Source: Paraburkholderia sp. (lineage in GTDB: Bacteria > Pseudomonadota > Gammaproteobacteria > Burkholderiales > Burkholderiaceae). Taken from it: a stretch of 64,000 nt of DNA. Under the pieces are notes generated by a model, which ran no database searches, was not told the DNA's origin, and saw only the letters and a program-made list of their open reading frames with translations. The position numbers and the translations under genes were made by a program. Of the stretch, positions 31,709 through 42,222 are shown piece by piece. Position 1 is the first letter of the stretch, and each line of letters begins with the position of its first letter. Location: NCBI RefSeq assembly GCF_004298475.1, contig NZ_SCRP01000032.1, positions 124,001 to 188,000 on the forward strand, in the 5' to 3' direction.

Positions 31709-33523
31709 ATGCTGCACAAGTGGTCGATTCGCGCGACGCTAACCAGCGTCGGCGCCGTACAGATCCTGCTGACCTTCGTCGTCGGTGCGCTGGGCCTTTT
31801 TGCGCTCGGTAGCGCGAGCGACTCGCTCAGCGCGATTGCGCACGGCGACGTCGTCGCGATGCGCTCGCTGAACGACGCCTCGTCGTACCTGCTGCGCGCG
31901 CGCATCTCGCTTGAGCGCGCGAGCGCGCTTGCCGTGGCGAACCAGGCCGACGAATCGAAGCAGGCGCTCGATCGCGCCGACGAACTGCTCGCCAAGGGCA
32001 ACGACGCGTGGAAGGCGTTCCAGGCCGCGCCGAAGAGCGGTATCGACGCCGCTGCGCCCGACACGCTCGCGCAAAAGCGCGCGACGCTGCTGCAAGACGG
32101 CGTGCAGCCCGAGCTGGCGGCGCTGCGCGCGAACGATCAGGCCGCTTATCACGCGGTCGCGGACGCGAAGATCAGCCCGATGTTCGTCGATTACGACAAT
32201 GTTGCCGCGCCGCTTGCCCAGGCCCTGCAGAACGGCGCGCAACAGCGCGAAGCCGCTGCGCGCGAGCGGATCGCGGTCATGCGTACGCTGATCGTCGTCA
32301 TGTGCGCCGTCGCGCTCGTCGTCGTGCTCGTGATCCGCTTCGCGCTGCGCGGGATCATCGTGCAACCGCTCCAGGACGCCGCGGATTGCTGCGAGCGCAT
32401 CGCGCAAGGCGATCTCTCGAAGTCCATCGTCGTCGACCGCACGAACGAAATCGGCCGCCTCTTCGTGGGCCTCAAGCGCATGCAGGAGAGCCTTGTCTCG
32501 CTCGTGGACGCCGTGAACACGGGCGCGGGTTCGATCGACATCGGCGCGCGCGAAATCGCGATGGGCAACACCGATCTGTCGCAGCGCACCGAGCAGCAGG
32601 CGGCCTCGCTGCAGGAAACCGCATCGAGCATGGAGCAGCTCACCGGCACCGTGAAGCAGAACGCCGAAAACGCACGCCAGGCGAGCCAGCTTGCGGTCAA
32701 CGCGTCGGACATCGCGACGCGCGGCGGCGAAGTGGTCGGCGAAGTGGTTCACACGATGCAGGACATCGCGGCCAGCTCGGCGAAGATCGTCGACATCATC
32801 AGCGTGATCGAGGGCATCGCGTTCCAGACCAACATTCTGGCGCTCAACGCGGCGGTCGAGGCCGCCCGTGCGGGTGAGCAGGGCCGCGGCTTCGCGGTGG
32901 TCGCGGGCGAGGTGCGCAATCTTGCGCAGCGCAGCGCGAGCGCGGCCAAGGAAATCAAGGAACTGATCAACGATTCCGCGCAGAAGGTGCAAAGCGGCTC
33001 GCAGCTCGTGGGCCGCGCGGGCACGACGATGGACGACATCCTCCTCGCCGTGCGGCGCGTCACCGACATCATGGGCGAGATCAGCTCGGCCTCCGAGGAA
33101 CAGGCGGGCGGCATCGAGCAGGTGAACCGCGCCGTCACGCAGATGGATACGGTCACGCAGCAGAACGCGGCGCTGGTCGAACAGGCAGCGGCAGCGGCGG
33201 CCTCGCTCGAAGAGCAGACGCGCAATTTGCAGGCCGTGCTCGGAACCTGGCGCACCGACGCGGCGTCCACGCGCTCGCGCACGGCGGCTGCGCGCTCCGC
33301 TGCGGCAACGTCAGCAACGTCCGCAGCGTCGGCAGCTCCTGTCGCCACGCAGGCCGCGCCCGCCGCGAAGCGCGCGGCGGCATCCGCAGCACCCGCAGCA
33401 CCCGCAGCGTCGCCGAAGCCTGCTGCCGATCTGGTTCTGCTGCGGCCGGCGCCGAAGGGTGCGCCGCGCGTCGAGCCGGTCGTGAGCGCCGCATCAGCGG
33501 ACGCCGACTGGGAAACGTTCTAG
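31709..33523 (+). CDS. Methyl-accepting chemotaxis protein with C-terminal WETF tether
   Basis: This is a 604-residue transmembrane receptor. TM1 is at about residues 13-35, a periplasmic four-helix-type sensor at about 36-190 (TarH-like), TM2 at about 191-213 ([18 protein letters not shown]), then HAMP and the cytoplasmic signalling hairpin. The conserved tip [20 protein letters not shown] and [20 protein letters not shown] are intact. After an Ala-rich linker the protein ends DADWETF, an xWETF pentapeptide of the kind that tethers CheR/CheB to high-abundance receptors such as Tar and Tsr. The ligand is unknown. AGGAG precedes the ATG; cheR follows. Confidence 0.94.
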   Translation: MLHKWSIRATLTSVGAVQILLTFVVGALGLFALGSASDSLSAIAHGDVVAMRSLNDASSYLLRARISLERASALAVANQADESKQALDRADELLAKGNDAWKAFQAAPKSGIDAAAPDTLAQKRATLLQDGVQPELAALRANDQAAYHAVADAKISPMFVDYDNVAAPLAQALQNGAQQREAAARERIAVMRTLIVVMCAVALVVVLVIRFALRGIIVQPLQDAADCCERIAQGDLSKSIVVDRTNEIGRLFVGLKRMQESLVSLVDAVNTGAGSIDIGAREIAMGNTDLSQRTEQQAASLQETASSMEQLTGTVKQNAENARQASQLAVNASDIATRGGEVVGEVVHTMQDIAASSAKIVDIISVIEGIAFQTNILALNAAVEAARAGEQGRGFAVVAGEVRNLAQRSASAAKEIKELINDSAQKVQSGSQLVGRAGTTMDDILLAVRRVTDIMGEISSASEEQAGGIEQVNRAVTQMDTVTQQNAALVEQAAAAAASLEEQTRNLQAVLGTWRTDAASTRSRTAAARSAAATSATSAASAAPVATQAAPAAKRAAASAAPAAPAASPKPAADLVLLRPAPKGAPRVEPVVSAASADADWETF

Positions 33524-33683
33524 ATCCGAAGAGTTACGCAATGCACACGCGTGTCCACGGCTGCGATGAAACGTACCGTGCTGCCGTTGACGAAACGGCC
33601 GCACGGCGCGGCTCGCATGGCGCTCTGCAAACCGCCGCGCGCGCGGCCGGCCGTGCGGCCAGATCCGGCGGGAGCGCACGACA

Positions 33684-34649
33684 ATGAGCGATCTGCGTTC
33701 AAGGCGGGACGATCGCGCCACGCACGCGAGCGCGAGCGCGGCGCCAGCCGAGGGTAACCGCGATTTCGATTTCACCCCGGCGGACTTCGAGCGTATTCGC
33801 GCGCTGATCCATCGCCGCGCGGGCATTTCGCTTTCGGAACACAAGCGCGACATGGCGTACAGCCGTCTTGCGCGGCGCCTGCGCGCGCTCGGGCTCGACA
33901 GCTTCCGCGACTATCTCGACCAGCTCGAATCGGGTAACGATGCGCTGGAGTGGGAGGCGTTCACGAATGCGCTCACCACGAACCTCACGGCGTTCTTTCG
34001 CGAGGCGCATCACTTTCCGATCCTCGCGGAGTTCGTGAAGCGGCGCACGCAGCCGGTTTCGGTGTGGTGTTCGGCGGCTTCCACGGGCGAAGAGCCGTAT
34101 TCGATCGCCATGACGCTGATCGAGGCGCTCGGCGAGCGCGCGGCGCGCGACGCGCGCGTGCTCGCGACCGATCTCGACACCCAGGTGCTCGCGAAGGCCA
34201 ATGCGGGCGTCTATGCCTACGACCAGGTGAAGCACCTTTCGGCGGAGCGTCTGAAGCGCTTCTTCCTGAAGGGCACTGGCGCGCACGACGGATTCGTGAA
34301 GGTGCGCCCGGAATTGCGCCAGATGATCCGCTTCGAGCAGCTCAATCTCACCGACGCGGACTACGGTTTGCGGCAGCCCTTCGATGCGATTTTCTGCCGT
34401 AACGTGATGATCTACTTCGACAAGCCGACGCAGTCGCGGGTGCTCGCGCGCTTCGAGCCGCTGATGAAGCCGGACGGACTGCTGTTCGCGGGTCATTCGG
34501 AAAACTTCACTTACGTCACGCAGGCTTTCCGGCTGCGCGGCCAGACCGTCTACGAGCTGGCGCGGAACAGAGCCGCTGCGGCGACCGCGGCTACCGCCGC
34601 CACGTCGGCCGCGCGCCGCGCCGGTGACACGATCGGAACGCCTGCATGA
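33684..34649 (+). CDS. cheR: Chemotaxis protein methyltransferase CheR
   Basis: This 321-residue enzyme methylates receptor glutamates using SAM. The N-terminal all-helical domain includes the basic face [20 protein letters not shown]. The catalytic domain has [17 protein letters not shown] (motif I), [13 protein letters not shown] and [14 protein letters not shown]. The last 30 residues are an Ala/Thr-rich tail. GGGAG precedes the ATG, and the stop overlaps cheD by 4 bases (ATGA). Confidence 0.96.
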   Translation: MSDLRSRRDDRATHASASAAPAEGNRDFDFTPADFERIRALIHRRAGISLSEHKRDMAYSRLARRLRALGLDSFRDYLDQLESGNDALEWEAFTNALTTNLTAFFREAHHFPILAEFVKRRTQPVSVWCSAASTGEEPYSIAMTLIEALGERAARDARVLATDLDTQVLAKANAGVYAYDQVKHLSAERLKRFFLKGTGAHDGFVKVRPELRQMIRFEQLNLTDADYGLRQPFDAIFCRNVMIYFDKPTQSRVLARFEPLMKPDGLLFAGHSENFTYVTQAFRLRGQTVYELARNRAAAATAATAATSAARRAGDTIGTPA

Positions 34650-35419
34650 GCACCACGCTGCCGATCGCGACCAATCTCTATTACGACAACCACTTCCACC
34701 GCCAGGGCGTGAAGCTGTTGCCGAACGAGTTCTATACGACCGCCGAGGACATGGTGCTCGTGACGGTGCTCGGCTCGTGCGTGGCCGCGTGCATCCAGGA
34801 TCGCACGGCGGGGATCGGCGGCATGAACCATTTCATGCTGCCCGACGACGGCGCCGACGTCGCGCAGGCCGCCTCCGACGCGATGCGTTACGGCGCCTAC
34901 GCGATGGAAGTGCTCATCAACGAGCTCATCAAGGCGGGCGGGCGGCGCGAGCGCTTCGAAGCGAAGGTGTTCGGCGGCGCGGCGGTGCTCGCGGGCATGA
35001 CGACGATAAATATCGGCGACCGCAACGCCGAGTTCGTGCGCCGCTATCTCGCAACCGAACGCATCCGCATCGTTGCCGAGGATCTTCAGGGCCCGCATCC
35101 GCGCAAGGTCGCGTTCTTGCCGCGTACGGGCCAGGTGATGGTGAAAAAGCTGCGGCTTGCGCAGGATCCGGGCGTCGCCGAGCGCGAACAGGCGCTCGCG
35201 CGGCAAACTCCCGAGGCGCGCGCCGAAAGGCTCGCCCAGGCGCGCGCGCGCGTCGAGCTGTTCGGACTCGCGGGCACCCAGGCCGCAGCCCGCGTGCCGC
35301 AGCCGGCCTCACCGCAGCAGGCGGGCACGCGCAGCCGCGTCGAACTCTTCGGCGCGGCGGGCGCGTCGCCGCTGCGGCCACTCAGTCAAAACAACGCCAA
35401 GACGGTAGAGGAGGCGTGA
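34646..35419 (+). CDS. cheD: Chemoreceptor glutamine deamidase CheD
   Basis: This protein has 257 residues; CheD deamidates receptor glutamines. The catalytic Cys is in [12 protein letters not shown] and the His in GGMNHFMLP, followed by the Thr/Ser-containing [13 protein letters not shown] block. The N-terminus [19 protein letters not shown] is typical of beta-proteobacterial CheD. After about residue 170 the protein continues with an Arg/Ala/Pro-rich stretch containing two RVELFG repeats, an extension beyond the usual 200-residue core. It overlaps cheR and cheB by 4 bases at each end. Confidence 0.95.
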   Translation: MSTTLPIATNLYYDNHFHRQGVKLLPNEFYTTAEDMVLVTVLGSCVAACIQDRTAGIGGMNHFMLPDDGADVAQAASDAMRYGAYAMEVLINELIKAGGRRERFEAKVFGGAAVLAGMTTINIGDRNAEFVRRYLATERIRIVAEDLQGPHPRKVAFLPRTGQVMVKKLRLAQDPGVAEREQALARQTPEARAERLAQARARVELFGLAGTQAAARVPQPASPQQAGTRSRVELFGAAGASPLRPLSQNNAKTVEEA

Positions 35420-36522
35420 ACACCGTGCAAAAAATCAAGGTTCTCTGTGTCGACGATTCGGCGCTCATCCGTAGTCTGATGACGGAGATCATCAACGATC
35501 AGCCGGACATGATGGTCGTCGCCACCGCACCCGACCCGCTCGTCGCGCGTGAGCTGATCAAGCAGCACAACCCGGACGTTCTCACGCTCGACGTGGAAAT
35601 GCCGCGCATGGACGGCCTCGACTTTCTCGAAAAGCTCATGCGCCTGCGCCCGATGCCGGTCGTGATGGTGTCGTCGCTGACCGAGCGCGGCAACGAAGTC
35701 ACGCTGCGCGCCCTCGAACTGGGCGCCGTCGATTTCGTGACCAAGCCGAAGGTCGGCATTCGCGACGGCATGCTCGAATACGCGGAAAAGCTCGCGGACA
35801 AGGTGCGCGCCGCCGCGCGCGCACGCGTGCAGGCGCGTCACGCCGCACCGGCCGCGGCCCATGCGGGCGCGCCGGGCGCGCCCCCGGCTGCGACCCACGC
35901 GCCGATGATCAACAACCCGCTGCTCAGTACCGAGAAGCTGATCATCATCGGCGCATCGACGGGCGGCACGGAAGCGATCCGCGAAGTGCTCACGCCGCTG
36001 CCGCCCGATGCGCCGGCCGTGCTGATCGCGCAGCACATGCCGCCCGGCTTCACGAAGTCGTTCGCGCAGCGCCTGAACGGCCTGTGCCGCATCAGCGTGA
36101 AGGAAGCCGAGCACGGCGAGCGCGTGCTGCCGGGCCACGCGTACATCGCGCCGGGCCACGCGCACCTGCTGCTCGCGCGCAGCGGCGCGAACTACATTGC
36201 CCATCTCTCCGACGACCCGCCGGTGAACCGGCATCGTCCGTCGGTCGACGTGCTGTTCCGCTCGGCGGCGCAGCACGCGGGCAAGAACGCGATTGGCGTG
36301 ATCCTCACGGGCATGGGCCGCGACGGCGCTGCGGGCCTGCTCGACATGCGCCGCGCGGGTGCGTACACGTTCGCGCAGGACGAGGCGAGCTGTATCGTGT
36401 TCGGCATGCCGCGCGAGGCGATTGCGGCGGGCGCCGCCGACGAAATCGCGCCGCTTTCGGACATGAGCCGCCGCGTGATGGCGCGCCTCGCGCAGATGGG
36501 AGACCGCGTACAGCGGGTATGA
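35416..36522 (+). CDS. cheB: Protein-glutamate methylesterase/response regulator CheB
   Basis: This 368-residue protein removes receptor methyl groups when phosphorylated by CheA. The receiver domain has the acidic pair in [12 protein letters not shown] and phospho-D59 in [12 protein letters not shown]. The methylesterase domain has catalytic Ser in [12 protein letters not shown], His in AQHMPPGF and Asp in LTGMGRDGA. The start is the GTG at 35416 overlapping the cheD stop; a second GTG at 35425 has the better-spaced GGAGG and would shorten it by three residues. The linker (about residues 140-165) is Ala/Pro-rich. Confidence 0.96.
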   Translation: MNTVQKIKVLCVDDSALIRSLMTEIINDQPDMMVVATAPDPLVARELIKQHNPDVLTLDVEMPRMDGLDFLEKLMRLRPMPVVMVSSLTERGNEVTLRALELGAVDFVTKPKVGIRDGMLEYAEKLADKVRAAARARVQARHAAPAAAHAGAPGAPPAATHAPMINNPLLSTEKLIIIGASTGGTEAIREVLTPLPPDAPAVLIAQHMPPGFTKSFAQRLNGLCRISVKEAEHGERVLPGHAYIAPGHAHLLLARSGANYIAHLSDDPPVNRHRPSVDVLFRSAAQHAGKNAIGVILTGMGRDGAAGLLDMRRAGAYTFAQDEASCIVFGMPREAIAAGAADEIAPLSDMSRRVMARLAQMGDRVQRV

Positions 36523-36644
36523 TGCGCGCCTGTATTGCGCGCCGCGTGGCGTGGGCGCGCAACGGTGAAAAACTAATTTGACTGGCCCCGTGGCATGCGA
36601 GTCTGGATAATTGCGCGGGGCAAGCCTTGAGGAATGGAACTGCG

Positions 36645-37040
36645 ATGGATAAGGGAATGAAGATTCTGGTGGTGGACGATTTTCCGACGATGCGCCGGAT
36701 TGTCCGCAACCTGCTGAAGGAACTGGGCTACTCGAACGTCGACGAAGCCGAAGACGGCGCAGCGGGTCTCGCACGCCTGCGCAGCGGCAACTATGAGTTC
36801 GTGATCTCCGACTGGAACATGCCGAACCTCGACGGTCTCGCGATGCTCAAGGAGATCCGCGCCGATGCGAACCTCAAGCACCTGCCGGTGCTGATGGTGA
36901 CGGCGGAATCGAAGAAGGAAAACATCATCGCGGCGGCGCAGGCCGGCGCGAGCGGCTACGTGGTGAAGCCGTTCACGGCGGCGACGCTCGATGAGAAGCT
37001 GAACAAGATCCTCGAGAAGATGGCGAAAGCGGGGAGCTGA
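36645..37040 (+). CDS. cheY: Chemotaxis response regulator CheY
   Basis: This 131-residue receiver switches flagellar rotation by binding FliM/FliN when phosphorylated. It matches enterobacterial CheY closely: [24 protein letters not shown], phospho-Asp in [42 protein letters not shown] with the conserved Thr and Lys. The ATG at 36645 is preferred to the TTG at 36627. cheZ starts one base after the stop. Confidence 0.97.
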   Translation: MDKGMKILVVDDFPTMRRIVRNLLKELGYSNVDEAEDGAAGLARLRSGNYEFVISDWNMPNLDGLAMLKEIRADANLKHLPVLMVTAESKKENIIAAAQAGASGYVVKPFTAATLDEKLNKILEKMAKAGS

Positions 37041-37041
37041 C

Positions 37042-37827
37042 GTGAACGAGCACATCAGCGCGCAGGCGGGCGAGCTGCCGAACGGGCTGCACAACGAACT
37101 ACCCAGCGAGCTGCCGAACGAACTACCCAGCGAGCTGCAGGAAGGCGCGGACAGCCTGCCGGGCGATCTGTCCGGGATCGCGGGCGACCGCATCCTCGCA
37201 CGCATCGGCCACGTGACGCGCACATTGCGGGACTCGATGCGCGAACTCGGCTTCGACAAGCACATCGAACGCGCGGCTGAAGCCGTGCCCGACGCGCGCG
37301 AGCGGCTGCGCTACGTCGCCAGCATGACCGAGCAGGCCGCGGAGCGCGTGCTCTCGGCGATCGAGGTCGCCAAGCCGTTGCAGGAGCAGCTAGAACGCGA
37401 CGCGCGCGCGCTCTCGGAGCGCTGGGCGACGTGGTACGACGCGCCGATCGGCCGCGAGGAAGTGCGCGTGCTGATGGACGAAACGCGCGCGTTCGTCGAC
37501 GGCGTGCCGCAGGTCACCATCGCGACCAACCAGCAACTGCTGGAGATCATGCTCGCGCAGGACTTCCAGGATCTCACCGGCCAGGTGATCAAGAAGATCA
37601 TGGAGGTCGTGTACCTGATCGAGCAGCAACTGCTCGGCGTGCTGGTCGAGAACATCGCGCCGGAGCGGCGCGAGCAGTTCGCGGCGACGGCGGCGCAGTT
37701 CGTCGAATCGCCGACGGGCAGCCCCGCATCGCTGCTGAACGGCCCGCAGATCAACCCCGAAGGCAAGGCCGACGTCGTGCAGGATCAGGAGCAGGTCGAC
37801 GATCTGCTCGCCAGCCTCGGCTTCTAG
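37042..37827 (+). CDS. cheZ: Protein phosphatase CheZ
   Basis: This 261-residue dimeric helical phosphatase acts on CheY-P. The catalytic region is AQDFQDLTGQVIKKIM, with the conserved Asp and Gln, and the C-terminal CheY-binding peptide is QVDDLLASLGF. The N-terminus has an extra acidic stretch of about 40 residues with the repeated ELPNELPSE encoded by a duplicated 24-bp unit. The start is a GTG directly behind cheY, which fixes coupling. Confidence 0.95.
   Translation: MNEHISAQAGELPNGLHNELPSELPNELPSELQEGADSLPGDLSGIAGDRILARIGHVTRTLRDSMRELGFDKHIERAAEAVPDARERLRYVASMTEQAAERVLSAIEVAKPLQEQLERDARALSERWATWYDAPIGREEVRVLMDETRAFVDGVPQVTIATNQQLLEIMLAQDFQDLTGQVIKKIMEVVYLIEQQLLGVLVENIAPERREQFAATAAQFVESPTGSPASLLNGPQINPEGKADVVQDQEQVDDLLASLGF
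37093..37138. repeat. 24-bp direct repeat at the 5' end of cheZ
   Basis: A 22-base identical block at 37093-37114 recurs at 37117-37138 with a 24-bp period, so the frame is kept. Confidence 0.9.
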
Positions 37828-38103
37828 CCCTCCCGCACGGGGCGGCGCGCCAGCAGCGTTCGCTGTCTGGCCGCCTGCTATCCGGCCGACTCGCCGTCCT
37901 GTGTCTGGCAGACCGGCCGCCGCCCTTGCCGCAGCCGGACGGCCCGAGCAGGCCCGAGCGCCGGTCCGGCCCATTCCCCGAAATACCCCCGTTTCTCCGG
38001 CTTACTCCGGCAATCGGCGCTGGTGCGCCACGGCAATAATTGCTGTCACTGAAAAAGGGCGTGTGCGGCCAGGCGAGGCCGTGCGCCACCGACCGGAGCA
38101 AGC

Positions 38104-39396
38104 GTGGCTGAGGACAGCGACCTCGAAAAAACCGAATCTGCCACTCCCAAGCGCCTCCAGAAGGCGCGGGAGGAGGGGCAGGTTGCGCGTTCGCGGGAGC
38201 TGTCGACATTCGCACTGCTCTCGGCGGGCTTCTACGGCACGTGGATGCTCTCGACCGCGATCGGCGGGCATCTGCAGGCCATGCTGCGCGGCGCGTTCAC
38301 GTTCAGCCACGCGAGCGCGTTCGACACCAGCCGGATGCTGAGCGGCGCGGCCGTGGCCGTGCGCGAGGGGCTCTACGCGACACTGCCGGTGCTCGCGCTC
38401 ACGGGCGTCGCCGCCCTGCTCGCGCCGATGGCGCTCGGCGGCTGGCTCTTTTCCACCAAATCGCTCGAACCGAAATTCAGCCGCCTGAGCCCGATCGAGG
38501 GCCTGGGGCGCATCTTCTCGGTGAACGGCCCGATCCAGCTCGGCATGTCGCTCGCGAAGACGCTCGTGGTCGGCGTGATCGGCACCATGGCGGTCTGGCA
38601 GCGGCACGAAGAGATTCTGGGGCTCGCGCTGCAGCCCGCGCCGCGCGCGCTCGCCGACGCGTTTCGCCTCGTCGCCGTCTGCAGCGGCACGACCGTCGCG
38701 GGGATGTTCGTGGTCGCCGCGCTCGACGTGCCCTACCAGCTCTGGAGCTACTACCGCAAGCTGCGCATGACGAAGGAAGAGGTCAAGCGCGAGCACCGCG
38801 AGAACGAAGGCGATCCGCACGTGAAGGGGCGCATCCGCGCGCAGCAGCGCGCGATGGCGCGCCGCCGGATGATGGCGCAGGTGCCCAAAGCCGACGTGGT
38901 GGTGACCAACCCGACGCACTTCGCGGTCGCGCTGCAGTACACGGACGGCGAGATGCGCGCGCCGAAAGTGATTGCCAAGGGCGTGAACCTCGTGGCGGCG
39001 CGGATCCGCGAAATCGCCGCGGAGCACAATGTGCCGCTCCTCGAAGCGCCGCCGCTCGCCCGCGCGCTCTATCACAACGTGGAGCTGAACCGCGAGATTC
39101 CGGACCCGCTGTACGGCGCGGTCGCACAGGTGCTCGCGTGGGTTTACCAGCTCAAACGTTTTCGCGAGCACGGCGGCGACGTGCCGATGGAGCCAACCGA
39201 TCTCGATGTGCCGGCCGAACTCGACAAGGGCCCCGTGAGCGACGCCGAGGCCGACGAAGAGGCCAACGACGAGGCCAACGACGAGACGGACGAAGAGGCC
39301 CGCGACGCGCCCGGCCCGGGCCAGCCGGCGAACGGCCAGACCAGCAGTGGCGGCGCGACGAAACCGCGCCGCGGCAACGAAGGAGCATCTGAATGA
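38104..39396 (+). CDS. flhB: Flagellar type III export switch protein FlhB
   Basis: This 430-residue inner-membrane export-gate protein sets substrate specificity. The N-terminus is EKTESATPKRLQKAREEGQVARS and four membrane segments follow. The autocleavage site NPTH is at residues 269-272 (VVVTNPTHFAVAL), the same position as in enterics. The C-terminal tail (about 375-430) is an acidic Glu/Ala/Asn/Asp repeat region of no known role. It uses a GTG with CGGAG at 6-7 bases, and flhA overlaps by 4 bases. The gap after cheZ is 276 bases. Confidence 0.96.
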   Translation: MAEDSDLEKTESATPKRLQKAREEGQVARSRELSTFALLSAGFYGTWMLSTAIGGHLQAMLRGAFTFSHASAFDTSRMLSGAAVAVREGLYATLPVLALTGVAALLAPMALGGWLFSTKSLEPKFSRLSPIEGLGRIFSVNGPIQLGMSLAKTLVVGVIGTMAVWQRHEEILGLALQPAPRALADAFRLVAVCSGTTVAGMFVVAALDVPYQLWSYYRKLRMTKEEVKREHRENEGDPHVKGRIRAQQRAMARRRMMAQVPKADVVVTNPTHFAVALQYTDGEMRAPKVIAKGVNLVAARIREIAAEHNVPLLEAPPLARALYHNVELNREIPDPLYGAVAQVLAWVYQLKRFREHGGDVPMEPTDLDVPAELDKGPVSDAEADEEANDEANDETDEEARDAPGPGQPANGQTSSGGATKPRRGNEGASE

Positions 39397-41489
39397 ACGC
39401 CCGCACCGGTTTTCTCTCGCGCCGCCCGGACGTGCTGCAAGGCACGAACCTGCGCGCGCTCGCGGGGCCGATCCTCATCTGCATGATCCTCGGCATGATG
39501 ATCCTGCCGTTGCCGCCGTTCCTGCTGGATCTGCTGTTCACGTTCAACATCGCGTTGTCGGTGATGGTGCTGCTCGTCAGCATGTACACGATGAAGCCGC
39601 TCGACTTCGCCGCGTTCCCGAGCGTGCTGCTGTTCTCCACGCTGCTGCGGCTGTCGCTGAACGTGGCGTCCACGCGTATCGTGCTGCTCGAAGGCCACAC
39701 CGGCCCGGACGCGGCGGGCAAGGTGATCGAGTCGTTCGGCCATTTCCTCGTGGGCGGCAATTTTGCCGTCGGTATCGTCGTGTTCGTGATTCTTATGGTC
39801 ATCAACTTCATGGTGATCACGAAGGGCGCGGGCCGTATCGCCGAAGTGTCCGCGCGCTTCACGCTCGATGCGATGCCCGGCAAGCAGATGGCGATCGACG
39901 CCGACCTGAACGCCGGCCTCATCAACGAGGAAGCCGCGCGCAAGCGCCGCGCCGAGATCGCCCAGGAAGCCGAGTTCTACGGTTCGATGGACGGTGCGAG
40001 CAAGTTCGTGCGCGGCGACGCGGTTGCGGGCCTGCTCATCATGGTGATCAACATCCTGGGCGGGCTGATTGTCGGCGTCGTGCAGCACGGCATGGAATTC
40101 GCGGCGGCGGGCAAGACCTACACGCTGCTCACCATCGGTGACGGCCTCGTCGCGCAGATCCCGTCGCTCGTGATCTCGACGGCCGCGGGCGTGATCGTCT
40201 CGCGCGTGGCGACCAACGAGGACATCGGCACCCAGCTCACCGGCCAGCTCTTCACGAACCCGCGCGTGCTGATGATCACCGGCACGATCATGGGCATGAT
40301 GGGCCTGATTCCGGGCATGCCGCACTTCGCGTTTTTGCTGCTCGGCGGCGGCGCGATCCAGCTTGGCCGCGTGCTGAAGAAGAACGCCGAAGCGAAGAAG
40401 GCGAGCGCGGTGATCGCCGACGCCGTGCCGACCGCGATGGCGCCCATCGAGACCACCGAGGCAAGCTGGGACGACGTCGCGCTCATCGATACGCTCGGCC
40501 TCGAAGTGGGCTACCGCCTGATTCCGCTCGTCGACAAGAACACCGACGGCGAACTGCTCAAGCGCATCAAGAGCATCCGCAAGAAGTTCGCGCAGGAAAT
40601 CGGCTATCTGCCGCCGGTCATTCATATCCGCGACAACCTGGAACTGCGCCCGAACGCCTATCGCATCACGCTCAAGGGCGTCGAAGTGGGCTCGGGCGAG
40701 GCGTATCCGGGCCAGTGGCTCGCGATCAACCCCGGCCAGGTGAGCGCGGTGCTGCCCGGCACGCCGACCACCGATCCGGCGTTCGGCCTGCCCGCGATCT
40801 GGATCGACACGAACATGCGCGAGCAGGCGCAGGTGTTCGGCTACACCGTTGTCGATTCGAGCACGGTGGTCGCGACGCACCTGAACCACCTCGTCGTCAT
40901 GCACGCCTCCGAGCTGCTCGGACGCCGCGAGGTGCAGGCGCTGGTCGAGCGGGTGCAGAAGGACACGCCCGCGCTGGTCGAGGATCTGGTGCCGAAGCTG
41001 CTGCCGGTCACGACGCTGCAGAAAGTGCTGCAGTACCTGCTGGAAGAAGGCGTGCCGATCCGCGACATGCGCACGATCATGGAGTCGCTCGCCGAGCACG
41101 CGTCGCGCATCACGGACCCGCACGACCTCACGGCGGCGGTGCGCATCTCGCTGGGCCGCGCGATCACCCAGCAATGGTTCCCGGGCACCGGCGACATGCA
41201 GGTCATGGGCCTCGACGCGAACCTCGAACGCGTGCTCTCGCAGACGCTGACGTCCGGGCCGAACCCGGGGCTCGAACCGGGCCTCGCGCATACGCTGCTC
41301 ACGCATACGGAAAACGCGATGGCGCGCCAGCAGGGCATGGGCCTCGCGCCGGTGCTGCTCGTGCAGCACGCGCTGCGGCCGATGCTCTCGCGCTTCCTGC
41401 GCCGCAGCCTGCCGCAGTTGAAGGTGCTCTCGTATGCCGAGGTGCCCGATACGCGCAACGTGAAGGTCGTGAATGTGATCGGGGCTTGA
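39393..41489 (+). CDS. flhA: Flagellar type III export gate protein FlhA
   Basis: This 698-residue protein forms the nonameric export ring. The N-terminal half has about eight membrane segments (ILICMILGMMILPLPPFLLDLLFTFNIALSV) and the highly conserved FHIPEP-type loop TLDAMPGKQMAIDADLNAG. The cytoplasmic half (about residues 350-698) has the docking platform for late-substrate chaperones, such as LFVGRREVQ-like LLGRREVQALVERV. The start lies in the flhB stop (ATGA) with AAGGAG upstream. A terminator follows. Confidence 0.97.
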   Translation: MNARTGFLSRRPDVLQGTNLRALAGPILICMILGMMILPLPPFLLDLLFTFNIALSVMVLLVSMYTMKPLDFAAFPSVLLFSTLLRLSLNVASTRIVLLEGHTGPDAAGKVIESFGHFLVGGNFAVGIVVFVILMVINFMVITKGAGRIAEVSARFTLDAMPGKQMAIDADLNAGLINEEAARKRRAEIAQEAEFYGSMDGASKFVRGDAVAGLLIMVINILGGLIVGVVQHGMEFAAAGKTYTLLTIGDGLVAQIPSLVISTAAGVIVSRVATNEDIGTQLTGQLFTNPRVLMITGTIMGMMGLIPGMPHFAFLLLGGGAIQLGRVLKKNAEAKKASAVIADAVPTAMAPIETTEASWDDVALIDTLGLEVGYRLIPLVDKNTDGELLKRIKSIRKKFAQEIGYLPPVIHIRDNLELRPNAYRITLKGVEVGSGEAYPGQWLAINPGQVSAVLPGTPTTDPAFGLPAIWIDTNMREQAQVFGYTVVDSSTVVATHLNHLVVMHASELLGRREVQALVERVQKDTPALVEDLVPKLLPVTTLQKVLQYLLEEGVPIRDMRTIMESLAEHASRITDPHDLTAAVRISLGRAITQQWFPGTGDMQVMGLDANLERVLSQTLTSGPNPGLEPGLAHTLLTHTENAMARQQGMGLAPVLLVQHALRPMLSRFLRRSLPQLKVLSYAEVPDTRNVKVVNVIGA

Positions 41490-41557
41490 TCGTGGGCGCT
41501 GCGGGTGGAACCGCACGGAGCGAAACGGGCCGCTTCGGTCGGCAATGATTCAACACG

Positions 41558-41588
41558 ATGCCGCTTCCGATGGAGGCGGCATTTTTTC
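41558..41588 (+). terminator. Intrinsic terminator after flhA
   Basis: A 10-bp stem with one wobble (41558-41567 with 41573-41582), a 5-base loop and a TTTTTT run. It separates flhBA from the toxin-antitoxin genes. Confidence 0.82.
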
Positions 41589-41621
41589 ATCGAGGCGCAG
41601 TACGGAAGCCTGGGTCAGCGT

Positions 41622-41649
41622 AAAATAGGTCGAAATTTAGCCCTATTTT
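41622..41649. promoter_or_regulatory. Operator-like inverted repeat of the RelE-type toxin-antitoxin pair
   Basis: AAAATAGG (41622-41629) and CCTATTTT (41642-41649) are perfect inverted arms separated by 12 bases, ending 10 bases before the antitoxin ATG. Antitoxins of this family usually repress their own promoter at such sites. Confidence 0.6.
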
Positions 41650-41659
41650 GGGATCGCAC

Positions 41660-41911
41660 ATGGAACATATCCACAGCCTGCTGACGGTCAGCATCTCGGA
41701 GTTCAAGCAAAACCCCGGGAAGGTGGTCGAAGAAGCCCAGGGCCAGCCGGTCGCCGTGCTCAACCATAACCGGCCTGCCTTTTACACGGTCTCGCCGGAA
41801 CTGATGGCTCAAATGGCCGAACTGTATGACGAGCGCCAGCTTTCGACGCTGGTGGAGTCGCGCCTGAAGTCGGTAGGCCGCGCGGTCAAAGTCAACCTTG
41901 ACGACCTCTGA
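41660..41911 (+). CDS. Phd/YefM-family antitoxin
   Basis: This 83-residue protein has an N-terminal Phd/YefM DNA-binding fold (LLTVSISEFKQNPGKVVEEAQGQPVAVLNHNRPAFYTVSPELM) and a flexible C-terminal toxin-binding part. It neutralises the downstream RelE-like toxin and probably represses the operon at the adjacent inverted repeat. The ATG at 41660 is chosen; a TTG at 41648 would lie within the operator. The stop shares one base with the toxin start (TGATG). Confidence 0.9.
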   Translation: MEHIHSLLTVSISEFKQNPGKVVEEAQGQPVAVLNHNRPAFYTVSPELMAQMAELYDERQLSTLVESRLKSVGRAVKVNLDDL

Positions 41912-42222
41912 TGGCGCACGACCTGCGGTTCGTGCCCGAGGCGCTCAAGGACTGGGCGGAACTCGACGGTTCGGTCAAGGCGCAATTCAAGACGGCTCTG
42001 AAAAAGCGGCTGGAGATACCGCGCGTGCCGGGCGCTGAACTGCGGGCTCCGCTCGTCGATTGCTACAAAATCAAGCTGCGCGGCGTCGGTTACCGGCTGG
42101 TCTATCTCGTTCGTGACGAAGCAAATCCGCCGGACATTGTCGTGCTCGTGGTCGGCCGCCGCGATGGCGGCATCTACGAAGCTGCGGCTGCCGCCTGGGA
42201 GGAAGGGCTGCGCCTTTCCTGA
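41911..42222 (+). CDS. RelE/ParE-superfamily toxin
   Basis: This 103-residue protein has the RelE fold pattern LRFVPEALKDWAELDGSVKAQFKTALKKRLE, then YKIKLRGVGYRLVYLVRDE and IVVLVVGRRDGGIY. RelE toxins cleave mRNA in the ribosomal A site. Basic residues and Tyr/Arg near the C-terminus fit that role, but ParE-type gyrase poisons share the fold. It is coupled to the antitoxin. Its position between flhA and flhF, in an otherwise continuous flagellar cluster, suggests later insertion. Confidence 0.9.
   Translation: MAHDLRFVPEALKDWAELDGSVKAQFKTALKKRLEIPRVPGAELRAPLVDCYKIKLRGVGYRLVYLVRDEANPPDIVVLVVGRRDGGIYEAAAAAWEEGLRLS

Noticed and set aside
39144..41516. 790-residue open frame antisense to flhA
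   Set aside because: Arg/His/Asp-rich shadow of a highly conserved gene on the other strand.
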